A DNA stretch of 64,000 bases, taken from the NCBI RefSeq assembly GCF_020215645.1, contig NZ_CP084058.1:1240001-1304000 (forward strand), given 5' to 3'. Positions 30,707-38,550 of this stretch are shown in pieces. How positions within the stretch are numbered: the first letter of the stretch is position 1; each line of letters starts with the position of its first letter. The position numbers and the translations under genes were made by a program. Origin of the DNA: Nonomuraea gerenzanensis (GTDB lineage Bacteria; Actinomycetota; Actinomycetes; Streptosporangiales; Streptosporangiaceae). The notes below the pieces were generated by a model. That model was not told the DNA's origin and made no database searches. It saw only the letters and a program-made list of their open reading frames with translations.

Positions 30707-31843
30707 ATGCGCAAGGTCCTGACACTCACCCTCGCCGCCACCTCCGCCCTCTCCTTGCTCGCCGCCACCCCGGCAGGCGCCGCCGACCGTCCCCGCGAGC
30801 TGCCCGCGGAGATCTACGGCGGCGCCTGGACGGCCGGCCACGTCCAGGGCATGGCCATCGACCAGCGCAAGGGGTACATGTACTTCTCCTTCACCAACCT
30901 CCTCGTCAAGACCGACCTCCAGGGCAAGCTCGTCGGCTCCGTGACCGGCTTCACCGGCCACCTCGGCGACCTCGACTTCAACTCCCAGGACGGCCGCGTC
31001 TACGGGTCGCTGGAGTACAAGGAGCAGGAGTCGTTCTACATCGCGATCTTCGACGTGGACCGCATCACCGCCCCCGACATGGACGCTCAGACCACCGACG
31101 TGGTCAAGACCGTCTACCTCAAGGAGGTCGTCGCCGACTACGTGGCCGACATGAACGGGGACGGCACGTTCGACGGCAACGTCGGCAACACGCCCGACCA
31201 CCGCTACGGCTGCAGCGGCATCGACGGCGTCTCGTTCGGCCCCGAGTTCGGCAAGAAGCACGGCAAGCAGAAGCTGACCGTCGCCTACGGCATCTACGCC
31301 AACACCACCAGACAGGACAACGACTACCAGGTCCTGCTCCAGTACGACATCCAGCAGTGGAGGAAGTACGAGCGCCCGCTCACCGAAAGCGCCCCGCACC
31401 GGAGCGGCCCCGAGCAGGTGGACGGCAAGTACTTCGCCTACACCGGCAACACCACCTACGGCGTGCAGAACCTCCAGTACGACCAGCACACCGGCAACTG
31501 GATGATGGCCGTCTACAAGGGCACCAAGCCGCAGTTCCCCAACTACACCTTCTTCATGGTGGACGGCGGCGCCCGCCCCAGGACGGGCGACCTGGTCGGC
31601 CAGCCGCAGCCCGAGCGCGGCAAGCTGCTCACGCCGGCGCCCGGCGGGCTCCAGGACCCGGCGACGGGGATCAGGGGCTGGCAGTTCACCGGCGAGTACG
31701 GCCTGGTCTCGCTCGGCGGCGGCCGCTACTACGTGGCCAAGGCCGGCAAGGTCACCGAGGACGGCGTCTCCAAGCACACCGGCCACGCCCAGCTCTACCG
31801 CTGGACCGGCCAGTCGCCGACGCCCTTCGAGCGCCTCGGCTGA
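30707..31843 (+). CDS. Secreted protein, possible beta-propeller
   Basis: 378 residues. Clear Sec signal peptide MRKVLTLTLAATSALSLLAA...AGA cut near residue 25. The mature protein has repeating motifs such as HVQGMAIDQRKGYMYFSFTN, GHLGDLDFNSQDGRVYGSLE and GVQNLQYDQHTGNWMMAVYK, each a strand set ending in Tyr/Trp, suggesting a propeller-like fold. VADMNGDGTFDGN looks like a calcium-binding DxNxDG loop. Homologues exist in actinomycetes as exported proteins of unknown role. Monocistronic by layout; own AT-rich promoter region. Confidence 0.65.
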   Translation: MRKVLTLTLAATSALSLLAATPAGAADRPRELPAEIYGGAWTAGHVQGMAIDQRKGYMYFSFTNLLVKTDLQGKLVGSVTGFTGHLGDLDFNSQDGRVYGSLEYKEQESFYIAIFDVDRITAPDMDAQTTDVVKTVYLKEVVADYVADMNGDGTFDGNVGNTPDHRYGCSGIDGVSFGPEFGKKHGKQKLTVAYGIYANTTRQDNDYQVLLQYDIQQWRKYERPLTESAPHRSGPEQVDGKYFAYTGNTTYGVQNLQYDQHTGNWMMAVYKGTKPQFPNYTFFMVDGGARPRTGDLVGQPQPERGKLLTPAPGGLQDPATGIRGWQFTGEYGLVSLGGGRYYVAKAGKVTEDGVSKHTGHAQLYRWTGQSPTPFERLG

Positions 31844-31945
31844 CGCCCTCGCGGCATCCGGGGCTGTGCCTGCGGTCGGCCGGTAAGGGCTGTTAGGGTC
31901 GTGACTCATTCCTCGAACGAGTAAAGATTTCTGCACGGGAGAGTC

Positions 31946-32761
31946 ATGCGGACCACAGGCAAGATCGCGATCGTCACGTCCGTGCTGGCCGGGGCCGCCG
32001 TTCCGCTGGCGACCCCGGCCGGGGCACAGGCGGCGCAGGCGTGGGTCGCCTACCACGACCTGAGCGCGAGCCAGAGCGTCGCCCGGGTGACCCGCCTCAA
32101 GGACCAGGGTTACCGGCCGATCACGGTGAACGTCTCCGACGGGGAGCGGTACGCCGCCGTCTGGGTCAAGGGCGGCTCGGCCCACGAGTGGGGCATCTGG
32201 CAGGGCATGTCGGCGTCCGGGTTCCAGAAGCGGTTCGACGCCGGGGTGAAGGAGGGGGCGCAGCCGACCTCGGTCTCCGCCACCGGGCCGGCCGACTCGC
32301 CCGTGTTCACCGCCGTCTTCGAGAAGAAGAAGGGCGCGTTCGTGGCCAGGGCCGGGCTCACCCCGGCGGGCTTCGCCGCCGCCAACAAGGAGGCCACCGC
32401 CAAGGGGCTGGCGCTGACCTCGGTGGACGCGTACGGCACGGCGGACGACGTCCGGTACGTCGGCGTGTGGAGCGCCAACGGCGGCGGCGCCTGGTACTAC
32501 ACCTACGGCAAGTCGCTCAAGCAGCACGAGGCCGAGTTCTACGCCAAGAAGGAGAAGGGCTTCCGGCCGGTCAGGATCGCCGTGGCGCCCGACGGGACGT
32601 ACGCGGCGGTGTGGCGCAAGGACGGCGACAAGTCCTGGGCCCACTACGTGGACATGAGCGCCTCCGGCTACCAGAAGCGCTTCGACGACCTCAAGGCCAA
32701 GGGGCTCGCACCGGTGCAGGTCAACGCCGAGAACGGCAAGTACGCCGCCATCTGGCAGTAG
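31946..32761 (+). CDS. Secreted tandem-repeat (BTRD1-like) protein
   Basis: 271 residues. Signal peptide to about residue 30 (ATPAGAQA). The rest is about five repeats of ~48 residues with the pattern W-x-x-Y/W-x-x-M/L-S...F-x-x-x...G-x-x-P...V...Y-A-A-V-W. Examples are AWVAYHDLSASQ, WGIWQGMSASGFQKRF, SWAHYVDMSASGYQKRF and YAAVW or YAAIW at repeat ends. This matches the bacterial tandem repeat domain found next to serine hydrolase domains in polyglycine-hydrolase-like proteins, but no hydrolase domain is present. Probably an extracellular binding protein. Confidence 0.7.
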   Translation: MRTTGKIAIVTSVLAGAAVPLATPAGAQAAQAWVAYHDLSASQSVARVTRLKDQGYRPITVNVSDGERYAAVWVKGGSAHEWGIWQGMSASGFQKRFDAGVKEGAQPTSVSATGPADSPVFTAVFEKKKGAFVARAGLTPAGFAAANKEATAKGLALTSVDAYGTADDVRYVGVWSANGGGAWYYTYGKSLKQHEAEFYAKKEKGFRPVRIAVAPDGTYAAVWRKDGDKSWAHYVDMSASGYQKRFDDLKAKGLAPVQVNAENGKYAAIWQ

Positions 32762-32875
32762 CCGCCACCGGCACGGGCGCACGGGCCCGGTGGACGGCAC
32801 CGCCGGGCCGCCGTGCTGGGGCACCGCACTCCGCCGGGCCGCCGTGTTGCGCCACCGCACCCACCGCACCCCACC

Positions 32876-32945
32876 GCACCCCGCCCGGCCGCCGGGCCGC
32901 CCGGCCGCCGGGCCGCTGGGCCGCCGGGCCGCCGGGGGGCGACGG
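32876..32945. repeat. GGCCGCCG-type low-complexity tract
   Basis: Repeated GCCGGGCCGCC units, almost pure G/C, in the gap between the repeat protein and the convergent DUF4097 gene. Nothing else recognised there. Confidence 0.7.
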
Positions 32946-32955
32946 CGGCGCCCTG

Positions 32956-33681
32956 TCACTTCGTCAGGATCCGGACGTCGCCCGTCTTGCTGCCGGCCGT
33001 GATCCTCCGCTCGCTCTTCCTGTCGTGCTCGACCTCCGAGCGCGTGCTCCCGTCCGTGCTGGCGACCGTCACCGCGTACCGTCCCGAGGGCACCCTCGCG
33101 GTCACCCTGCCGTCGCCCGACCGCAGGTCGAGGGTGGCGGGCGCGGCGGCGAACGCCACGTCGATGGCCCCGTCGGAGGTGCGGCAGCGCACGTACCCGG
33201 ACTTGAGACCCTCGCCGGTGATCGAGCCGTCGCTGCGCAGCCGCAGCCGCCCGGAGGCGCCGGTGACCTGGATGCGGTCGCGGCTGCTCGCGGCCACGTC
33301 CTGCGTGAGGCCGTTGAGGATGAGCCCGTCCGTCACGTCGATCGAGAGCCGGACGCCGGGCGGGACCTTGACGTGGTAGCGGGCGCCGCAGTCGCCGAAC
33401 ACCAGGTTGCAGCTCGCGCTGAGCCGCAGGGTGCCGTCGCGCAGCGACCAGGCGGGGGAGTCGGCCGCCTTGCCGCGCACCCACCGCTCCACCTGCACGG
33501 CGCCGCCGGTGCCCTGGAGGACGCGGACGCCGCCCAGGGGCACGTCGATCTTCAGGTCGGCCCCGGTGAAGGGGAACGACTGGGCGGCGTGGACCTCGTC
33601 CGCTGCCAGGTCCACGCCGCAACCGGCGGTCGCCGTCGCCAGGAGCGCCGCGCATGCCGCTGCTGCCGCAATCTGCCTCAT
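32956..33681 (-). CDS. DUF4097-like lipoprotein
   Basis: 241 residues from ATG 33681; signal with lipobox ATAGC (Cys ~22). The mature domain is an adhesin-like right-handed beta structure typical of DUF4097: repeated short strands such as LRLSASCNLVFGDCGARYHV, VRLSIDVTDGLILNGLTQDV, GRLRLRSDGSITGEGLKSGY and ATLDLRSGDGRVTARVPSGR. Such proteins sit on the cell surface; function is unknown. The longer in-frame extension lacks a signal peptide and is rejected. Convergent with the tandem-repeat protein. Confidence 0.8.
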   Translation of the reverse strand: MRQIAAAAACAALLATATAGCGVDLAADEVHAAQSFPFTGADLKIDVPLGGVRVLQGTGGAVQVERWVRGKAADSPAWSLRDGTLRLSASCNLVFGDCGARYHVKVPPGVRLSIDVTDGLILNGLTQDVAASSRDRIQVTGASGRLRLRSDGSITGEGLKSGYVRCRTSDGAIDVAFAAAPATLDLRSGDGRVTARVPSGRYAVTVASTDGSTRSEVEHDRKSERRITAGSKTGDVRILTK

Positions 33682-33782
33682 GGCACCCGATCGTGGCCGA
33701 ACGGTCCCGACCGGCCATCGACCGTCCGGCCGAGCCGAGCCCCGCCCGCCTCCACCATTCGGCCATTCGATGACGCCGGCGG

Positions 33783-34622
33783 CTACAGCGCCGAAAGCAG
33801 CGCGTTCACCTGCCCCAGCGGGTCGGCCCCGATCGGGCGCACCACCACCGACGTGGCCCCGGCCGTCCACAGGCTGTTGACGTGCGCGGCGGCCTCCTCG
33901 GCGGTCCCGGAAGCGATCGCCACGTCCTCCGGCGCGACCCCCAGGAACCCGGCCTGCCCGGCCACCATCTCCCCGCTCTCCCCGTCGTCACCGGAGCCGA
34001 CGCGCAGGAACGTGAACACGACCAGCTCGTGATCCTCCCCGGCGCCGATCGTCTCGAGGATCCCGGGCACCTGCTCGGGCCCCACCCCCTCGGGCACGAT
34101 CGTGCCCTGCGCCACGCGCCCCGACAGCGCCAGGGAGCGCGGCCGCTTCACCCCGGTCAGCACGGGCGGCGGCTCGGCCGGCGGGTGCACCAGCGACACG
34201 CCGTCCAGGTGGACGGCCTTGCCGTGCAGGGTGACCGTCTCGCCGCGCAGCAGCGCGCGCACCGCGGTGACCGTCTCCTCCAGCAGGGTCAGCGGCGAGG
34301 CCGGGGCGGCGCCCACCTGTCGCATCCAGTCCTGGACGCCGTGCCCGATACCGGCCGCGAACCGGCCGGGGTGCACGCGGGCCAGGTTGCCCAGCTCCAT
34401 CGCCAGCAGCATCGGGTTGCGCAGGGGCGCGGGGGCGATGCCGAGGCCGACGCGCAGCCGGGAGGTGACGGCCAGCGCGGTGGCGGCGGAGGTGAGACCG
34501 CCCGTCCAGCCCAGGTCCTCCACCACCCACAGGTCGGCCACGGACGTCTCGTCGAGCGCTCTGGCGAAGGGGATGAGCTGCTCGGGCGGCAGCCCCCGGT
34601 CGAACATGACGCCGAGTCTCAC
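33783..34622 (-). CDS. LLM class (F420-dependent-type) oxidoreductase
   Basis: 279 residues with a luciferase-like TIM barrel: VRLGVMFDRGLPPEQLIPFA, ADLWVVEDLGWTGGLTSAAT, LRVGLGIAPAPLRNPMLLAM and FAAGIGHGVQDWMRQVG are the cofactor- and substrate-binding segments of the actinobacterial LLM family, which mostly use coenzyme F420. Substrate unknown. GTG 34622 overlaps the stop of the upstream GNAT gene (GTGA), indicating coupled translation and a shared task. Confidence 0.85.
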   Translation of the reverse strand: MRLGVMFDRGLPPEQLIPFARALDETSVADLWVVEDLGWTGGLTSAATALAVTSRLRVGLGIAPAPLRNPMLLAMELGNLARVHPGRFAAGIGHGVQDWMRQVGAAPASPLTLLEETVTAVRALLRGETVTLHGKAVHLDGVSLVHPPAEPPPVLTGVKRPRSLALSGRVAQGTIVPEGVGPEQVPGILETIGAGEDHELVVFTFLRVGSGDDGESGEMVAGQAGFLGVAPEDVAIASGTAEEAAAHVNSLWTAGATSVVVRPIGADPLGQVNALLSAL

Positions 34623-35449
34623 GATGCCCTCCAGTAATAGCGGTACAGCCGGCCGACCTCCGAGTATCCAGCACGCAGGAAGGCGTCGGCAGTGGGCACG
34701 TTGGCGACGTCGGTGGCGGCCACGACGCGTTGCAGGCCGGCCTCGGCGAGCGTGCGGGTGCCCCAGGCGAGCAGGTCGTCGACGTAGCCGTGGCCGCGGT
34801 GCTCGGGCACCACGCCGATGTAGGCGATCGAGTGGTCGTCGGGGGCGACCAGCCCGACGGGGGAGTCGCCGAGGTAGGCGATGCTGAACCAGTCGGGCTT
34901 GGCCTTGCGGCTCATCAGGTCGTCGTACATCCAGCGGGCCTCCTTCTCCGCGCCGGACGTGGCCACCTCCACCTGGGTGTCGTGGTCGAGCGACCCTTCG
35001 GAGACGCGGATGAGGATGTCGATCACCTCGGCGGGGTCCATGCGGCGCGCGGGGTGGAAGGTCAGCCGGCCAGGATTTTCGGGCACGTCGCTCACGGCCA
35101 CCCACTCCAGCAGCAGCCGCTCCACCTCCATGGTGAACCCGGCCTCGATGAGCGCCTCGTGCTCGACCGCCCGGTCGACGACGGGATCGAGCCCGGGCTG
35201 CAGCGAGATGTCGTGGATCACCTTGGTCAGGCCCATCGCCTCAAGGCTGCCGCGCAGCAGGCCGGCGGCGGCGACGGGGTCGGAGCCCGGGTCGAACTGC
35301 CAGACGATCTCCGGCTCCGAGCCGGGGAAGGGCGCCCAGTAGGCCAGGCGGGCCTGCCCCTGCGTGAAGCACCACTCAGGCCGCGTCCTGCCCTCGTCGA
35401 AGGCGGCGCGAAGCTGGGAGCGCGCAGGCTCGGGGAACTGGTCGAACAA
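34619..35449 (-). CDS. GNAT family N-acetyltransferase
   Basis: 276 residues. The C-terminal GNAT domain (~150-276) shows IAYIGVVPEHRGHGYVDDLL (acetyl-CoA loop, Arg-Gly-His-Gly-Tyr) and the late NVPTADAFLRAGYSEVGR element; the N-terminal part resembles a second degenerate module. The start is TTG 35449: no ATG or GTG is in frame nearby, while a perfect GGAGG (35458-35462) lies eight bases upstream. Coupled to the LLM oxidoreductase by a 4-base overlap. Substrate unknown. Confidence 0.82.
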   Translation of the reverse strand: MFDQFPEPARSQLRAAFDEGRTRPEWCFTQGQARLAYWAPFPGSEPEIVWQFDPGSDPVAAAGLLRGSLEAMGLTKVIHDISLQPGLDPVVDRAVEHEALIEAGFTMEVERLLLEWVAVSDVPENPGRLTFHPARRMDPAEVIDILIRVSEGSLDHDTQVEVATSGAEKEARWMYDDLMSRKAKPDWFSIAYLGDSPVGLVAPDDHSIAYIGVVPEHRGHGYVDDLLAWGTRTLAEAGLQRVVAATDVANVPTADAFLRAGYSEVGRLYRYYWRAS

Positions 35450-35568
35450 CGTGAAAGCCTCCGCTGACGAGGGGGCTCTCCCGCGACTTCACAAGGGTCG
35501 TGGAGAGGCGTGCCGACATGACCTGACCATGTTCTCGCACGCCTCTTACCAGTTTTACCCGTTACCGC

Positions 35569-35916
35569 TCAGGCGGCGCTCTCCAGCGCGGTCCGCGCCT
35601 CCGTGAGGGAATGACTCGTCTCGAAATGCCGATCGAGGTTCGTGATCGTCAGCAGGTGCCGGATCATGCCCGGCGCGAGGACCAGGATCATGCGCCCGTT
35701 CAGGTCCTGGACGTGGTTGAGCGTGGCGACCAGCACGCCGAGCCCGACGGAGTCGCAGAACGGCACCTCGGTGAGGTCCACGACCACGTTGAGGGGATCG
35801 GCGGAGGCCAGCGCCTGTTCGAGCTCCGCCCGCAGCCTGGGCGCTCCTGCCACGTCGAGATCGCCTACGACGTGCAGAACCGTACAGGGCTCCTCCCGCC
35901 AGTACCTGACCACCAT
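35569..35916 (-). CDS. STAS-domain anti-sigma factor antagonist
   Basis: 115 residues, a single SpoIIAA-like STAS domain: TVLHVVGDLDVAGAPRLRAE, NVVVDLTEVPFCDSVGLGVL with the phosphorylatable Ser in CDSVG, and the closing helix. In partner-switching systems the unphosphorylated protein binds an anti-sigma kinase and frees a sigma factor. No kinase is adjacent. ATG 35916 follows AGGTGAGG. The in-frame extension upstream is not domain-like. Confidence 0.9.
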   Translation of the reverse strand: MVVRYWREEPCTVLHVVGDLDVAGAPRLRAELEQALASADPLNVVVDLTEVPFCDSVGLGVLVATLNHVQDLNGRMILVLAPGMIRHLLTITNLDRHFETSHSLTEARTALESAA

Positions 35917-35950
35917 GGGCCTCACCTGCCCGACACCGAGATAATTATGC

Positions 35951-37402
35951 CTATTTCTTACATATGTTCTGCATTGCCGTTTTGGTGGTTGGTGTAACAC
36001 TCGGCTTCGCAGTTGGGGTGCCGGTTGACTTCTGTTGCTGGACTTTCAACTGGTCGCTGCCCAGAATCAGCTCGATGCCGTCGAGATCCACCTTTCGCAG
36101 CTGCGCGCCGGGAATGGCGGCGGCCACGGCTTTCGCCTGCGCCTCGAAACCCTCGCCGTACCGGATGAAGGTCTGCTTGTAGTCCTTCTTCGAGGTGTTT
36201 CCGGGCTTGTCCGGCACCTTGAATCCGTAGGCGACCAGCGCCTCCTTCGTCCGCGCCCCCAGGCCGGTGATCAGCGTGCCGTTCTTGACGTCCAGCGTCA
36301 CCTGGCCGGGCGTGATCGCCGACGGCTTGGGGGAGGCGGAGGTGGAGGTCGAGGCGGACGGTGTGGGCCTGGCGGGGTCCTGGTCGGAGTCGATCCTGGT
36401 GAACAGCTCGCGGGCGGCCTGCTTGTCCCACAGCACCGCCGACTCGCCCGTCGGGGTCTTGAAGTCCACGTCGGCCAGCGGCACCTCGGCGAACTTCACG
36501 TCCTCCAGCGAGACGTCGCGCAGCTGCGTGGCCAGGCCGAGCAGGCCGTCGTCCGGATCGACCTTCACCGTGCTCAGCGTCGAGTTGACGAACGAGGCCA
36601 GCTTGGCCGGGTTCGCCAGCGTGTCGGCGCTCAGCACCCGGTTGAGCAGCGCCGAGATGACCTGCTGCTGCCGGTCGATGCGGTCGAGGTCGGAGCGGGC
36701 GGTGGCGCGGGTGCGGGAGTAGCCGAGCGCCTGCACGCCGTCGAGCTGGTGGGTGCCGGCCGGCAGGTTGAGCGCGATCTTGGTGTCGTTGATGGGGACG
36801 GGCGTGCAGACGGTGACCCCGCCGAGGGAGTCGACGACGTCGATGAAGCCCAGGATGTTGACCTCGATGTAGCGGTTGATCTCCAGCCCGGTGGCCGCCT
36901 CCACGGTCTGCTTGGCCAGCTTCGGCCCGCCGAACTGGTACGCGGAGTTGATCTTGTGGTCGCCCTTGCCGGGGATCGTCGTCCAGGTGTCGCGCGGCAG
37001 GCTCACCACGGTGACCTTGCTGTGGTCCTCCGACAGGTGCACCACCATCATCGTGTCGGTGCGCTGGCCGCTCTCCCGGCCCAGCTTGAGCCGGTTCTGC
37101 TGCTGGCGGGTGAGGTCGTCGCGCTTGTCGACGCCGACCAGCAGGATGTTCTCGGCGCCCCGGGAGGCGGGCGCGGTCACGCCCGCGTCGACGGTGCCGA
37201 TCTGGCGCGGCGTCGCCCACACCACCCCCGTGGTGATCAGCACGCCCGTGGACAGGAGACCGGCGAGCAGCACGTTGCGGCGGCGGGCCCTGGCACTTCT
37301 GCGCGGCGGGCGCCGAGTGCGGACAGGTGTGGTCAGCTTGACGCCGCCGTAGGCGTCTCCGCCCACCAGCACACCGCCGTCCTCCTCGTCCGGGTCGCGC
37401 AT
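35951..37402 (-). CDS. LytR-CpsA-Psr (LCP) family wall-polymer ligase with LytR_C domain
   Basis: 483 residues: cytosolic basic tail, one membrane helix (NVLLAGLLSTGVLITTGVVW, 43-62), an extracellular LCP domain (GAENILLVGVDKRD, GQRTDTMMVVHLS, SLPRDTW, the Arg/Asp cluster TRATARSDLDRIDRQQQ) and, after a Ser/Pro linker, a LytR_C domain (VTLDVKNGTLITGLGARTKE). LCP enzymes move undecaprenyl-linked polymers (teichoic acid or arabinogalactan type) to peptidoglycan. It stands next to a glycosyltransferase and TagF-like gene, in keeping with that role. Divergent from the GT2 gene. Confidence 0.92.
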   Translation of the reverse strand: MRDPDEEDGGVLVGGDAYGGVKLTTPVRTRRPPRRSARARRRNVLLAGLLSTGVLITTGVVWATPRQIGTVDAGVTAPASRGAENILLVGVDKRDDLTRQQQNRLKLGRESGQRTDTMMVVHLSEDHSKVTVVSLPRDTWTTIPGKGDHKINSAYQFGGPKLAKQTVEAATGLEINRYIEVNILGFIDVVDSLGGVTVCTPVPINDTKIALNLPAGTHQLDGVQALGYSRTRATARSDLDRIDRQQQVISALLNRVLSADTLANPAKLASFVNSTLSTVKVDPDDGLLGLATQLRDVSLEDVKFAEVPLADVDFKTPTGESAVLWDKQAARELFTRIDSDQDPARPTPSASTSTSASPKPSAITPGQVTLDVKNGTLITGLGARTKEALVAYGFKVPDKPGNTSKKDYKQTFIRYGEGFEAQAKAVAAAIPGAQLRKVDLDGIELILGSDQLKVQQQKSTGTPTAKPSVTPTTKTAMQNICKK

Positions 37403-37482
37403 CTGGTCCCCCTTTTGTCACCCGGGAGGTCGGCCTTTCGATTGCCCTCCTCCCACGGTCGTACAGTAGCGTGAGCCCCGCC

Positions 37483-38499
37483 ATGAAGCAGTTCCCCGAC
37501 TCGCCGCACGCGCCCGCGCAGACGCGCGGCTGGCCCCCCATCTCCGTCGTCATGCCGGTCCTCAACGAGGAGCGGCACCTCCGCGAGGCCGTCGAGATGG
37601 TCCTCGCCCAGAGCTACCCCGGTGAGATCGAGGTCGTTCTCGCCGTGGGTCCGTCCCAGGACCGCACCCAGGAGGTCGCCGACGCCATCGCGGCGGCCGA
37701 CCGGCGGGTGACGGTGGTGCCCAACCCGACGGGCCGCACCCCCAACGCGCTCAACGCGGCCATCGCCGCCTCCCGCAACGGCATCATCGCCAGGGTCGAC
37801 GGGCACGCCATGCTGCCCTCCGACTACCTGCGCGTGGCCGTCGAGACGCTGGCCGAGACCGGCGCCGACAACGTGGGCGGCATCATGGCGGCCGAGGGCG
37901 TCACCCCCTTCGAGCAGGCCGTCGCCTGCGCCATGACCTCCAAGATCGGCGTGGGCGCCGCGGCGTTCCACGTCGGAGGCACGGCCGGGCCCGCCGACAC
38001 CGTCTACCTCGGCGTCTTCCGGCGCTCGGCGCTCGACCGCGTGGGCGGTTACGACGAGCACTTCCAGCGTGCCCAGGACTGGGAGATGAACCACCGCATC
38101 CGCCAGACAGGCGGGCTCGTGTGGTTCCAGCCGCGCATGCGGGTCTCCTACCGGCCCAGGCCCAACGCCAAGGCGCTGGCCAAGCAGTACTTCCACTACG
38201 GCAGGTGGCGGCGGGTGGTCGCGCGCACCCACGAGGGCACGATCAATCTGCGTTACCTCGCGCCTCCGGCCGCCGTGCTCGCCATGCTGCTCGGGCTGGT
38301 CGTCTCGCCGTTCTTCCCCCTCGCGCTGATCGTGCCGGGCGGATACGCCCTGGCGATCGTCGCCGGCTCGGCGGTCACCGGCAGCGGGCTGCCGACGAGC
38401 GCCAAGCTGCGGCTGCCGCTGGTGTACGCGGCCATGCACTGCTCGTGGGGCTGGGGCTTCCTGACCAGCCCGAAGAAGCTGGCCCGGCCGCCGCGCTGA
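37483..38499 (+). CDS. GT2 family glycosyltransferase (ExoA-like)
   Basis: A GT-A fold glycosyltransferase: ISVVMPVLNEERHLREAVEM (nucleotide-sugar site), ARVDGHA (DxD-like), then AQDWEMNHRIRQTGG (ED/QxxRW-type acceptor region) and C-terminal membrane helices near 245-305. Similar to succinoglycan ExoA-type enzymes working at the membrane. ATG 37483 is preferred: a TACAGT -10-like box at 37462-37467 would start RNA near 37474, downstream of the alternative GTG at 37471. No Shine-Dalgarno sequence for either. Ends at a convergent hairpin. Confidence 0.85.
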   Translation: MKQFPDSPHAPAQTRGWPPISVVMPVLNEERHLREAVEMVLAQSYPGEIEVVLAVGPSQDRTQEVADAIAAADRRVTVVPNPTGRTPNALNAAIAASRNGIIARVDGHAMLPSDYLRVAVETLAETGADNVGGIMAAEGVTPFEQAVACAMTSKIGVGAAAFHVGGTAGPADTVYLGVFRRSALDRVGGYDEHFQRAQDWEMNHRIRQTGGLVWFQPRMRVSYRPRPNAKALAKQYFHYGRWRRVVARTHEGTINLRYLAPPAAVLAMLLGLVVSPFFPLALIVPGGYALAIVAGSAVTGSGLPTSAKLRLPLVYAAMHCSWGWGFLTSPKKLARPPR

Positions 38500-38518
38500 C
38501 CTTCCCGTCGTCCGCCGC

Positions 38519-38541
38519 ACCCCGCCGTCCCGCGGCGGGGT
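38519..38541. terminator. Bidirectional hairpin terminator between convergent genes
   Basis: ACCCCGCCG-TCCCG-CGGCGGGGT, a perfect 9-bp stem with a 5-base loop, centred in the 51-base gap between the GT2 gene and the TagF-like gene. Confidence 0.65.
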
Positions 38542-38550
38542 CCTTCCCGG

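Noticed and set aside
32876..32945. Possible CRISPR-like or structured repeat in the GC tract
   Set aside because: Units are short, overlapping GGCCGCCG permutations without spacers; plain low-complexity sequence.
30677..33766. Minus-strand frame of ~1000 codons over the secreted-protein genes
   Set aside because: No family resemblance; the plus strand has two signal-peptide proteins with good starts in the same stretch.
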